Origin: Brevibacterium permense
GTDB taxonomy: Bacteria > Actinomycetota > Actinomycetes > Actinomycetales > Brevibacteriaceae
Assembly (NCBI RefSeq): GCF_013280495.1
Contig: NZ_JABSSX010000012.1
Span: forward strand, 1 to 64,000
DNA: 64,000 nt
Reading direction: 5' to 3'
Of this stretch, positions 52,111 to 61,970 are shown one piece after another (within the stretch, counting starts at the first letter, position 1; every line of letters starts with the position of its first letter). The translations under genes and the position numbers were made by a program. The notes below the pieces were generated by a model. The model made no database searches. It was not told where the DNA came from and saw nothing but the letters and a program-made list of their open reading frames with translations.

Positions 52111-53001
52111 TCAGTTCTGCGGGTTCAATTGAATTCGCGCCGCACTCATATGCTCCGGGTCTCCGGTCTGCAGAGCGTACAGTCCCAATTCGACGGGCGA
52201 GGTCGAGTAGAGCTCGCCGCAGTGCTCGGCGAACCGGGGCCAGGTCCGACCGCCGGCTTCCACGTATCGCGCGCTCGTGTTCTCGAACGCTGAGGCCGAG
52301 ACACTGGCGTGATGGAACATGAAATCCCTTGCCGGATCGCCGATTGCTGCGGTCGTCCAATCGAGGATGCTGAGATTGACGGGTCCGTCCATGAGCTGAT
52401 GCGCCGGATACACCTCGCCATGAGTCACGGTTGAGAACGACGGCCAATAGCTGTCATCGTCGAGCCACGCGGTCCACCGCCGGAGCAGGTCCGGCGCCAC
52501 CTCGAACTCAGCGGCGACATTCTCGATGTCTTCGCGCTTGCGCTGTCGGACCTCAGTGGGAGAGAACTCCGGAATGCCTGTGTCCCGAACGGCAGCCGGG
52601 TCGACCGTGTGAAGTTCGGCGAGGACTGATCCGAGCGATGCGGCGTACTCGGGGGATTCGACATCGAAATGCCACTGCGGGGCTCCAGAGTCATCGATTG
52701 TCAGTCCGGGTGTTCCCGGCAGCAGAGGGTAGGCGATGAGGTCCTTCGAGTGGAACTGCCAATCGGGGACCGCGACGCTCAGATGCGGTGCGACGGCGCC
52801 CAGGAACCGGCCCTCGACGGCGGCGCGGGCGGAGACATCCGGACGTCGGGGAATCCGGAGCACCCAGGAACGACCGTCAACCGCCTCGGCGATGGCGACC
52901 TGGAAGTCGAGGCCGAGCTCGTTGATGACGATGGAATCGGTGATGATGTCGAGACCGTGGGCCCGGGCCAGGTCCCGGATGATCGTGGGATCGGTGGGCA
53001 T
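52111..53001 (-). CDS. macrolide 2'-phosphotransferase-like kinase (Mph type)
   Basis: A 296-residue APH-fold kinase most similar in style to Mph enzymes, which phosphorylate the 2'-hydroxyl of macrolides. Features: ARAHGLDIITDSIVINELGLDFQVAIA at the N-terminus, WVLRIPRRPDV with the ATP-binding Lys/Arg region, the catalytic loop VTHGEVYPAHQLMD (His-Gly-Glu in place of the common His-Gly-Asp) and LSILDWTTAAIGDPARDF with the metal-binding Asp. It is isolated between lsr2 and clpC, with no mobile elements, so it looks like an intrinsic gene. Actual resistance is not shown. Confidence 0.82.
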   Translation of the reverse strand: MPTDPTIIRDLARAHGLDIITDSIVINELGLDFQVAIAEAVDGRSWVLRIPRRPDVSARAAVEGRFLGAVAPHLSVAVPDWQFHSKDLIAYPLLPGTPGLTIDDSGAPQWHFDVESPEYAASLGSVLAELHTVDPAAVRDTGIPEFSPTEVRQRKREDIENVAAEFEVAPDLLRRWTAWLDDDSYWPSFSTVTHGEVYPAHQLMDGPVNLSILDWTTAAIGDPARDFMFHHASVSASAFENTSARYVEAGGRTWPRFAEHCGELYSTSPVELGLYALQTGDPEHMSAARIQLNPQN

Positions 53002-53072
53002 GTCTGCATCCTCTCTGACGTTGCTGTGCAGGTCTCGAGTCTAGAGAATTTCGCCCACGGCCAAACGGTTTC

Positions 53073-53083
53073 GGCTGATGGCG
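53073..53083. promoter_or_regulatory. ClgR-like site upstream of clpC
   Basis: GGCTGATGGCG fits the core of the ClgR site (CGCYNANRGCG) at 10 of 11 positions, flanked by AA downstream. It lies about 70 bases before the clpC start. ClgR activates clpC and clpP genes in corynebacteria, streptomycetes and mycobacteria. Recognition is from memory of the consensus. Confidence 0.35.
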
Positions 53084-53151
53084 AAACCTGCAATAGAACC
53101 GCGGTCGTGGTGGTTAGGCTCAGAAGAATCAGAAGACCGAGGAGGATGAAT

Positions 53152-55692
<2,541 letters not shown>

Positions 55693-55720
55693 TCGTTCAT
55701 CACCTTCTCGGATAACGCAT

Positions 55721-55762
55721 AAGAGTCCGGGGAGTCGGCAGCAGCCGGCTCCCCGGACTCTT
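55721..55762 (+). terminator. terminator of clpC
   Basis: AAGAGTCCGGGGAGTCGGC (55721-55739) pairs with GCCGGCTCCCCGGACTCTT (55744-55762) with one T-G mismatch and is followed by TCG. It lies 28 bases after the clpC stop. Confidence 0.85.
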
Positions 55763-55798
55763 TCGTGTTCGCCTCCGGTGATGGTGTTGAATGTCGGT

Positions 55799-56383
55799 AT
55801 GAGCTCACATGCAGGCGACTTCGATCACGGACGGATCTCCGAGAACCACCATTCCAAGCACGAACTCCCCGGAGGTCTGTACCTGCGACGGGCGAGGACC
55901 GGCGACGTCAAAGGCATCGAAGCTCTGGTCGCCCCGCTGGCCGGTGAGCGGATCCTGCTCGCCAAGGACACGGTGACCTACTTCGAGTCGCTGCAGGAGT
56001 TCTGGCTGGTCGTCGACCCACAGCCCGATGGTTCCGAGATCCTCGCCGGCTGCGGCGCCCTGCACATCATCTGGGCGGATCTCGCCGAGGCGCGCACGGT
56101 CGCCACTTCACCGGACTATCGGGGCAGGGGAGTGGGCAAGGCGATCATCAAGCAGCTGCTCGCCGATGCTCGTGAGATCGGAGTCGACCGGGTGTTCTGC
56201 TTGACCTTCGAGACCGGTTTCTTCGGTTCGCTCGGCTTCGAACCGATCAAGGGCATCCCCGTCTCGCCCGAGGTCTACGTCGAGCTGCTCCACTCCACCG
56301 ATGAGGGCGTCGCAGAGTTTCTCGACTTGGCCAGGGTCAAACCGAACACCCTGGGCAACTCACGGATGATCAAATACCTCTGA
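55799..56383 (+). CDS. argA: amino-acid N-acetyltransferase (ArgA-like GNAT)
   Basis: A GNAT enzyme of 194 residues closely resembling the short mycobacterial ArgA (Rv2747), which acetylates glutamate or glutamine for arginine synthesis. Shared features: YLRRARTGDVKGIEALV, ESLQEFWLV, GCGALHIIWADLAEARTVATSPDYRGRGVGKAII (acetyl-CoA loop), VFCLTFETGFFGSLGFEPI and FLDLARVKPNTLGNSRM at the end. The N-terminal 35 residues are variable. Start could also be ATG 55781 or GTG 55778; none has a good ribosome site. Confidence 0.85.
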   Translation: MSSHAGDFDHGRISENHHSKHELPGGLYLRRARTGDVKGIEALVAPLAGERILLAKDTVTYFESLQEFWLVVDPQPDGSEILAGCGALHIIWADLAEARTVATSPDYRGRGVGKAIIKQLLADAREIGVDRVFCLTFETGFFGSLGFEPIKGIPVSPEVYVELLHSTDEGVAEFLDLARVKPNTLGNSRMIKYL

Positions 56384-56507
56384 GCCAGACCCTGATCGTG
56401 CCCGTCACCGGCGGGCGTCGGTCTTGGCCACGCTCTGACCGGCCGGCGTAGGCGACTGCCGCATACGCACCGTCCAGTGGCGGCGTCTGCCACGTTCGGG
56501 TCCTGAT

Positions 56508-57539
56508 TCAGCTGTTCGGCAGTGCCAATCGCCCGTCGACCTGTTGTGCCAGACCGTCGTCGACGAGGTCGGTGATTAGCCGAGTGATCCTGTCCTGGTC
56601 GGCACTGAGTTCACGCACTCGAGCCACCGCCGTGGCCGTCGATTCGGCCAGTGAGTCGAGAAGCGCCGGGTCGAAGTCGGTCACCGCGGCGGTGAAGACG
56701 TCGAGCCGGACACCGTGTCGGTCGTCCCCGGCGACGTGCGCTGTCTTGAGGACATCCATGATCGCGCCGCGCAGCTGTCGATCGGTGCCTGCCCACTTCT
56801 GAGTCTCCGGCTTTGTCGCCGAGGCGGGTCTTCCCAATCGGTTCCATGTGCAGATGTCCTGGAGCGGGCAGGCTTGGCAGTCGGGATTGCGTGCCGTGCA
56901 GACGAGGGCCCCGAACTCCATGACTCCGGCGTTCCACTCAACGTGCCAATCCTCGGGTACGAGGGCCGCCGCCCAGGCGGTCTCCTTCCGGCCGGGTGAG
57001 GTGGTGGGGCGTTCTCGGCCCGCGAAGAGGCGGATGAGGACCCGACGCACGTTCGTGTCGAGCACGGTCGTCTTCCTGCCGAAAGCGAAGGAGGAGACCG
57101 CGGCGGCGGTATAGGACCCGATGCCCGGCAGTCGTTCGAGCTCTTCGGTCGTTTCGGGAACGCGGTTGTCCAGGTCCGCGGCGATGACTTCGGCGGCTTC
57201 CTGCAGTCGCAGCGCTCTGCGTGGGTATCCCAGCCGGTCCCAGGCGTGGAGGACTTCGGCGGTCGGGGCGGCGGCGAGGTCGGCCGGTGTCGGCCACTTG
57301 TCCATCCACGCACGCCATCGCGGTTCGACTCGGGCGACAGGGGTCTGTTGGGACATGATCTCACTGACGAGGATTGCCCAGGCGCTCGTGTTCGGGTGCC
57401 TCCACGGCAGGTCCCGGGCGGTGTCCTCGAACCAGGCGATGATGGTGTCCTGGACTCGTCTGAGCACAGGTTCGGACACCTCGGGGAAGGCGGAGGTCGA
57501 CCCGGAGGGATTCGATTCGGGACCGGCTCGGTGTGTCAT
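56508..57539 (-). CDS. mutY: A/G-specific adenine glycosylase
   Basis: Removes adenine mispaired with 8-oxoguanine. The 343-residue product has the helix-hairpin-helix (ERLPGIGSYTAAAVSSFAFG), the catalytic Asp region (TTVLDTNVRRVL), ILVSEIMSQQTPVARVEPRW, and an iron-sulfur cluster loop with spacing C-x6-C-x2-C-x5-C (CTARNPDCQACPLQDIC). The C-terminal MutT-like domain is absent; instead a short winged-helix-like tail of about 90 residues follows. A longer frame is open upstream, but ATG 57539 matches the family start. Divergent from the gene at 57576. Confidence 0.92.
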   Translation of the reverse strand: MTHRAGPESNPSGSTSAFPEVSEPVLRRVQDTIIAWFEDTARDLPWRHPNTSAWAILVSEIMSQQTPVARVEPRWRAWMDKWPTPADLAAAPTAEVLHAWDRLGYPRRALRLQEAAEVIAADLDNRVPETTEELERLPGIGSYTAAAVSSFAFGRKTTVLDTNVRRVLIRLFAGRERPTTSPGRKETAWAAALVPEDWHVEWNAGVMEFGALVCTARNPDCQACPLQDICTWNRLGRPASATKPETQKWAGTDRQLRGAIMDVLKTAHVAGDDRHGVRLDVFTAAVTDFDPALLDSLAESTATAVARVRELSADQDRITRLITDLVDDGLAQQVDGRLALPNS

Positions 57540-57575
57540 TTGGATGCTCAATCGCTTCGGCCTAGGCTCAAAGCG

Positions 57576-58379
57576 ATGACTCCTTCCAATCGTGGTTCGC
57601 AGCCGAACAGAGCTGCCGGGCAGCCTCGCCAGTCTAGCGGGAAGCTGCCTGCTCACGTGTACCGTCGGCGCCGCATCACGCTTGCTGTGGTCAGCCTCCT
57701 CGTCCTGGGGCTTCTCGTCCTCGGAATCGTCGGAATCGTCAAAGCCATCGGCGGCCGCAACGACGGATCGGACAAGGTCGCTGCCGAGGAGACTGCCCCG
57801 GCCGAATCGACGACCGCGGCACCTGTGCCGGATAAGAAGGCAGCGAGCGGAAAGTGCCCGGAGGACAAGGTCTCGCTGAAGGCGAAGGTCGATCCGAAAT
57901 CCGTGAAGGACGGGAAAGAACCCGAATTCGGCATGGTCATCGAGAACGGCCACACCGCCACATGCCTCATCGAGGTCGGTACCGATAAGCAGGAATTCAT
58001 CGTCGAGAAGAACGGTGATGTCGTGTGGTCGTCGGAGTACTGCGCGGCGGCGAAAGACGAGAATGCCGAAGCTTCCACGGAGTTCGCGCCGCAGTCGGAG
58101 AAGACTGCGAAGCTCAAGTGGAACCGGATCAAGGTCGACAAGAACTGCAACCGCGAAGACGATGACTTCGCACCCGGTGACTATGAGCTCATCGTGAAGC
58201 TCGATGACAAGAAGAGCGAACCGACGCCGTTCGAGCTCGAGAAGAGCGCCGCCGAAAAGGCCGAGGAGAAGAAGGCCGCGGAGGAGAAGAAGAAAGCCGA
58301 CGAGGAGAAGAAGTCGGAAAAGGAATCCGGCGAGAAGGACTCCTCGGATGAGAAGCAGTCAGAGGAACCGCAGGACTGA
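57576..58379 (+). CDS. membrane-anchored hypothetical protein with a Lys/Glu-rich tail
   Basis: A 267-residue protein with a basic N-terminus (HVYRRRR), one membrane helix (ITLAVVSLLVLGLLVLGIVGIV, about 34-55), an acidic linker, and an extracytoplasmic domain with four Cys (in GKCPED, ATCLIE, EYCAAA, KNCNRE) that may form two disulfides. The last 60 residues are a charged, repetitive Lys/Glu helix (KAEEKKAAEEKKKADEEKKS). The domain looks like a small beta sandwich. No family recognised. The mutY-facing intergenic region is only 36 bases. Confidence 0.7.
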   Translation: MTPSNRGSQPNRAAGQPRQSSGKLPAHVYRRRRITLAVVSLLVLGLLVLGIVGIVKAIGGRNDGSDKVAAEETAPAESTTAAPVPDKKAASGKCPEDKVSLKAKVDPKSVKDGKEPEFGMVIENGHTATCLIEVGTDKQEFIVEKNGDVVWSSEYCAAAKDENAEASTEFAPQSEKTAKLKWNRIKVDKNCNREDDDFAPGDYELIVKLDDKKSEPTPFELEKSAAEKAEEKKAAEEKKKADEEKKSEKESGEKDSSDEKQSEEPQD

Positions 58380-58383
58380 GTCC

Positions 58384-58776
58384 TCAGGCACCGCGGTAGG
58401 AGCCGACTCCCCACGAGTTTCCATCGTGGTCACGGAAGTCGAATTCGCGGCCGCCGTGAACCTGAGTCGCCACGGGTCGCACGATCGCATGCCCCATATC
58501 GACGATCTCCTGGTAGAGCCGGTCGACTTCGCGTTCGGTGTCGACGACGACGTACATCGAGCTGCCGCCCACCGAATCGAGGGCCGACCCGTCGTTGCGA
58601 ACCGAACCGAACATGATCCCGCCGTTGTCGTCGAGCGCGAATTCGGCATGCTCGACGAGCGCCGGATCGTGTTCATTGCGTACGATCAGTCTTTCGGTGA
58701 ACCCGAGCGTGACCAGCAGGTCGATCGTCGCTGCGGCATCGGTGGTCCGGAAGGCTGGAAAAACTGTCGTGGTCAT
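58384..58776 (-). CDS. VOC-family (glyoxalase/bleomycin-resistance type) protein
   Basis: A 130-residue single VOC domain. VFPAFRTTDAAATIDLLVTLGFTERLIV opens the fold, AEFALDDNGGIMFGSV continues it, and the C-terminal FDFRDHDGNSWGVGSY carries the usual last strand. Bleomycin-resistance and glyoxalase members share this form; the substrate is unknown. It is convergent with the Lys/Glu-rich protein gene (stops four bases apart) and lies downstream of radA on the same strand. Confidence 0.82.
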   Translation of the reverse strand: MTTTVFPAFRTTDAAATIDLLVTLGFTERLIVRNEHDPALVEHAEFALDDNGGIMFGSVRNDGSALDSVGGSSMYVVVDTEREVDRLYQEIVDMGHAIVRPVATQVHGGREFDFRDHDGNSWGVGSYRGA

Positions 58777-58819
58777 GACACCAGGATGCTCTAAAACCGT
58801 GCGAAAGTCCCGGACTTTC

Positions 58820-60187
58820 TCACTTCTGCTCCCGAAGAGCCTTCTTCGTCAGCATCAGTTCGACCGCTCCGGCGATGTGTTCGCACTCCTCGACCTCCAT
58901 CTTGTCCGGCGCCGCCACATTGGTCATCGCGCCCTTGGCGACGACAGCGTGAGTGATGCCCAGCCGTTTGGCTTCATTGAGTCGTTGGCCGAGATTGGGG
59001 ACGTTGCGGATCTCCCCTGACAAGCTGACCTCGCCGATCGCGACGAGGTGGCGAGCCAGCGGCTTGCCGAGCAGCGCGGAGGCCAGGGACATGCAGATCG
59101 CGAGGTCGCTGGCCGGCTCGGAGAGCTTCGCTCCGCCGACGGTGGCGGTGAAGACATCGCTCTTGGCGAGGTTCGCCTGCGCTACGTTCTGGCTGAGCAC
59201 CGCCAGCATCATCGCCACCCGGGAGGAATCGACTCCGGAGACCGAACGACGGGACTGGCCGCCAGCGGATTCTGTGATGAGCGATTGGACTTCGACGAGG
59301 AGCGGGCGCTTGCCCTCCTGCGTCACTGTCAAGCAAGTGCCGGGCGGGTTCTCACCGCTGCGCGAGAGGAACAGCCCCGAAGGGTCCTCGAGGCTCTTGA
59401 TCCCGTTCTCCTCCATATCGAAGCAGCCCACGTCGTCGGTGGGGCCGAAGCGATTCTTCACCGCTCGCAGCATGCGCAGACGCGAATGCCTCTCACCTTC
59501 GAAGGTGCACACGACATCGACGAGGTGCTCGAGAAGGCGAGGACCGGCGATGGTGCCGTCCTTCGTGATGTGGCCGACGAGCACAGTCGGCAGAGACCGG
59601 GCCTTGGCTTCCCTGATGAGGGCGGAGGCGACTTCACGGACCTGGGTGACCCCTCCGGGGATGCCTTCGACCTCGGATGATGCCAGAGTTTGGATCGAGT
59701 CGACGACGAGCAGCTCCGGCTGTTCGGACTCGATCATTCCCAGGACCGAACCCAGATCGGTCTCAGCAGCGAGGAGAAGTGAGTCGGCCAGGGCATTGAT
59801 CCGTTCGGCGCGCAGTCGCACCTGACCGGCGGATTCCTCACCGGTGACATAGAGGACCTTGACCCCGAACATGGCGATCTTCGCGGCGACGTCGAGCAGC
59901 AGTGTCGACTTGCCGACTCCCGGCTCGCCGGAGAGCAGGACAACGGCGCCGGGCACGATGCCACCGCCGAGCACCCGATCGAATTCGGGGACGAACGTCG
60001 ATCTCGCCTGCGCGAGCGTCGAGTCGATCTCGCTGATCGGCTTCGCCACATTGGATTTCTTGACCTTCGTCTTCACCTTCGACGAGTTCGCGCCCTTTTC
60101 TTCAAGGGTGCCCCAAGCCTGGCATTCGGGGCAGCGTCCCAACCATTTGACCGTCGAATAGCCGCATTCCGAGCATGTGAAAGACAT
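58820..60187 (-). CDS. radA: DNA repair protein RadA (Sms)
   Basis: A 455-residue RecA paralogue promoting branch migration in recombination. Features in order: zinc finger (CSECGYSTVKWLGRCPEC), Walker A GEPGVGKST, the RadA-specific KNRFGPTDDVG motif, and a C-terminal Lon-protease-like domain without protease function. ATG 60187 is used because the zinc finger begins immediately after it; a longer frame upstream is open but not family-like. In many actinobacteria radA is followed by disA; here VOC and other genes follow instead. Confidence 0.94.
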   Translation of the reverse strand: MSFTCSECGYSTVKWLGRCPECQAWGTLEEKGANSSKVKTKVKKSNVAKPISEIDSTLAQARSTFVPEFDRVLGGGIVPGAVVLLSGEPGVGKSTLLLDVAAKIAMFGVKVLYVTGEESAGQVRLRAERINALADSLLLAAETDLGSVLGMIESEQPELLVVDSIQTLASSEVEGIPGGVTQVREVASALIREAKARSLPTVLVGHITKDGTIAGPRLLEHLVDVVCTFEGERHSRLRMLRAVKNRFGPTDDVGCFDMEENGIKSLEDPSGLFLSRSGENPPGTCLTVTQEGKRPLLVEVQSLITESAGGQSRRSVSGVDSSRVAMMLAVLSQNVAQANLAKSDVFTATVGGAKLSEPASDLAICMSLASALLGKPLARHLVAIGEVSLSGEIRNVPNLGQRLNEAKRLGITHAVVAKGAMTNVAAPDKMEVEECEHIAGAVELMLTKKALREQK

Positions 60188-60299
60188 ACCGCAATTCTGG
60201 CACGGGCCGCTGACACGAGATTCCTTGCTCGAGAGACCGTCTTCAACAACAGGGAGCCGGCCGGTGTGCGCTGCAGCGGGGGAGTCCGGCGAACGCAGA

Positions 60300-60332
60300 G
60301 GGGCGCCCGACGATGAGTTCGTCGGGCGCCCC
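60300..60332 (-). terminator. hairpin between map and radA
   Basis: GGGGCGCCCGACGA (60300-60313) pairs perfectly with TCGTCGGGCGCCCC (60319-60332) around a 5-base loop, 25 bases beyond the map stop codon in the map direction. No T run follows on that strand. It may separate map from radA transcription. Confidence 0.7.
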
Positions 60333-60357
60333 TTGCCGGCAGAGTGCGGCAGCCAGG

Positions 60358-61125
60358 TCAGTCGAGCGTGGTGAGGATTCGGGGACCATCCTCGGTGATG
60401 GCGATCGTGTTCTCCGAATGGGCACCATTCGAACCATCGGCCAGCCGCAGGGTCCAACCGTCTTTGTCGACGGAGAGCTTCTTCGAGGTGAACGACCACC
60501 AGGGTTCGATCGCCAGGGTCAGGCCCGGTTTGAGGACCAGCCCGCGACCGCCCTTGCCGCGGTTGGGCACGTGCGGATCCTCGTGCATCGTGTGGCCGAG
60601 GCCGTGGCCGCCGAAGTCGAGGTTGACGGGGATGCGGTGGGCATCGGCGACGTCACCGATGGCCTTCGAGATATCGCCGAGGCGGTTGCCTGCTTGGGCG
60701 GCGCCGATTCCGGCTTCGAGGCCGGCCCAGGTGGTGTCGATGAGGCGCTGGTCCTCGTCGCTGCCGTTGCCGACGACGACGGAGCGGGCGGCGTCGGCGA
60801 CCCAGCCGTCGATGGAGACGGCGAAGTCGAGGGTGAGCAGGTCGCCGTCCTTGAGGACGTAGCTGTGCGGTTTGCCGTGGAGGACGCCGTCATTGACGGA
60901 CAGGCAGATAACATTGCGGAAGGGGCCGGAGCCGAAGGACGGGGCGTAGTCCCAGTAGCAGGACTTCGCTCCGGCATCCTCGATCATCTTCCGCGCGGTC
61001 TTCTCCAGGTGCATGATGTCCATGCCCGGTTCTGCGATCGAGGTCAGCTCGGCCAAGGTCTTCGCGACGAAACGGCCGGTCACCGCCATCTTGTCGATCT
61101 CGGCGGGCGTCTTCAGCTCAATCAC
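60358..61125 (-). CDS. map: methionine aminopeptidase, type I
   Basis: A 255-residue metallo-aminopeptidase that removes the initiator Met from nascent proteins. The five metal ligands are visible: LLTLDFAVS (Asp), VADAARSVVVG (Asp), DFGGHGLGHTMHEDPHV (His), LTLAIEPWW (Glu) and GAHSENTIAI (Glu). Length is typical of the short actinobacterial form without the SH3-binding extension. The ribosome site AAGGAGA lies ahead of the ATG. It functions downstream of the peptide deformylase encoded at 20634. Confidence 0.95.
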   Translation of the reverse strand: MIELKTPAEIDKMAVTGRFVAKTLAELTSIAEPGMDIMHLEKTARKMIEDAGAKSCYWDYAPSFGSGPFRNVICLSVNDGVLHGKPHSYVLKDGDLLTLDFAVSIDGWVADAARSVVVGNGSDEDQRLIDTTWAGLEAGIGAAQAGNRLGDISKAIGDVADAHRIPVNLDFGGHGLGHTMHEDPHVPNRGKGGRGLVLKPGLTLAIEPWWSFTSKKLSVDKDGWTLRLADGSNGAHSENTIAITEDGPRILTTLD

Positions 61126-61497
61126 AGGGGTCTCCTTAGGCGGGGTGCAGGGTTTCGTCGGCGTTCACTGGTCCAGACTCGATTTTAGTCCTCGGCGGTT
61201 GTGAAGTCGCGGCCGCACCCGGATCTGTGGGCAAGCAGACAGGCCCGAGCCGAGCTCAACGTCACTCGGTTCGGTATGCCGGACAGCCGACTTCCGCCCG
61301 AAACCTGCTCGTTCAAGGGTTTTCTCGAATATCGCCCCGTTTACGTCGTGTGATTCGAGCGAGCCTTTGATCGATGCGCGAGGGCGAGCGTCAAGCGGTC
61401 GGGGACCTCTCAGAGGTGGGGTCGTGAACGAGGCAGCAGTTTCGACTTCGTGCAAGGATGCTTGTGTCTTGATTTCCCGGTGCGTAGGGTGCGGAGC
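61126..61497. other. intergenic stretch upstream of map, no convincing gene
   Basis: About 370 bases between the map start, reading left, and a small membrane ORF, reading right. It must carry the map promoter. Open frames here are GC-rich shadows with no ribosome site. I see no RNA gene or clear repeat. Confidence 0.4.
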
Positions 61498-61746
61498 ATG
61501 AGGAACATCATCACAGCGTTCAGTGTGGGCATCGCCTTGGCAACCTCGGTGCTGTCGGGGGAACAGGACCTCCGTTCGGGTGGCCCCTGGATCCTCACGC
61601 TCATCATCTTTCCCGCCTGCTCGCTGCTCTGCCTCGCCTTGCTTCTCCGTGACCAGCGGCGAAGAGAGCGTGCGGACGGCCGGCGTGAGCATGATTCTGC
61701 ATCCTCGACTGCAGAGACAGGCGAGAGCGTGAGCAGAGATCGCTGA
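61498..61746 (+). CDS. small membrane protein (82 residues)
   Basis: Two hydrophobic segments (ITAFSVGIALATSVLS, and WILTLIIFPACSLLCLALLL) separated by a short loop, then a highly charged Arg-rich tail (RDQRRRERADGRREHD). The ATG is preceded by GCGGAG. It stands alone in a region otherwise poor in coding signal. No family recognised, and it may be lineage-specific. Confidence 0.5.
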   Translation: MRNIITAFSVGIALATSVLSGEQDLRSGGPWILTLIIFPACSLLCLALLLRDQRRRERADGRREHDSASSTAETGESVSRDR

Positions 61747-61921
61747 GGACGCAGTCCCGCACGAGAGTTGTTCAATCAACGAGCAGCGCGGATATCGCGT
61801 CGTGTACCACGTGATATCAGCGCTGGCCCTTGAGTGACGTGAAGAGGCGCCGGTCGGACAGTCTGCGCTTCGACCAGCCCACCAGCACACCAACCCACCA
61901 GCCCACCGGACGAGGAACTCA

Positions 61922-61970
61922 GCTCGTTCAGAGGACGCACCTCGCTCAGAGGACCCAGCTCCCTCAGAGG
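61922..61970. repeat. three tandem copies of an ~18-base unit at the aldehyde dehydrogenase stop codon
   Basis: The core TCAGAGGA occurs at 61928, 61946 and 61964 with similar flanks. On the minus strand each copy reads TCCTCTGA, which in the gene is the last Leu codon and TGA stop. The 3' end of the dehydrogenase gene thus appears duplicated twice downstream of its own stop, probably by slippage. Confidence 0.6.

Noticed and set aside
52669-53151. N-terminal extension of clpC
   Set aside because: The frame stays open upstream across the antisense Mph-like gene, but ClpC homology begins at MFERFTDRARR and the ribosome site sits directly before ATG 53152.
57540-57953. Upstream extension of mutY
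   Set aside because: The extension overlaps the divergent gene at 57576 and has no MutY features.
60188-60499. Upstream extension of radA
   Set aside because: The zinc finger that opens RadA starts right after ATG 60187; upstream codons read through a terminator hairpin and the end of map.
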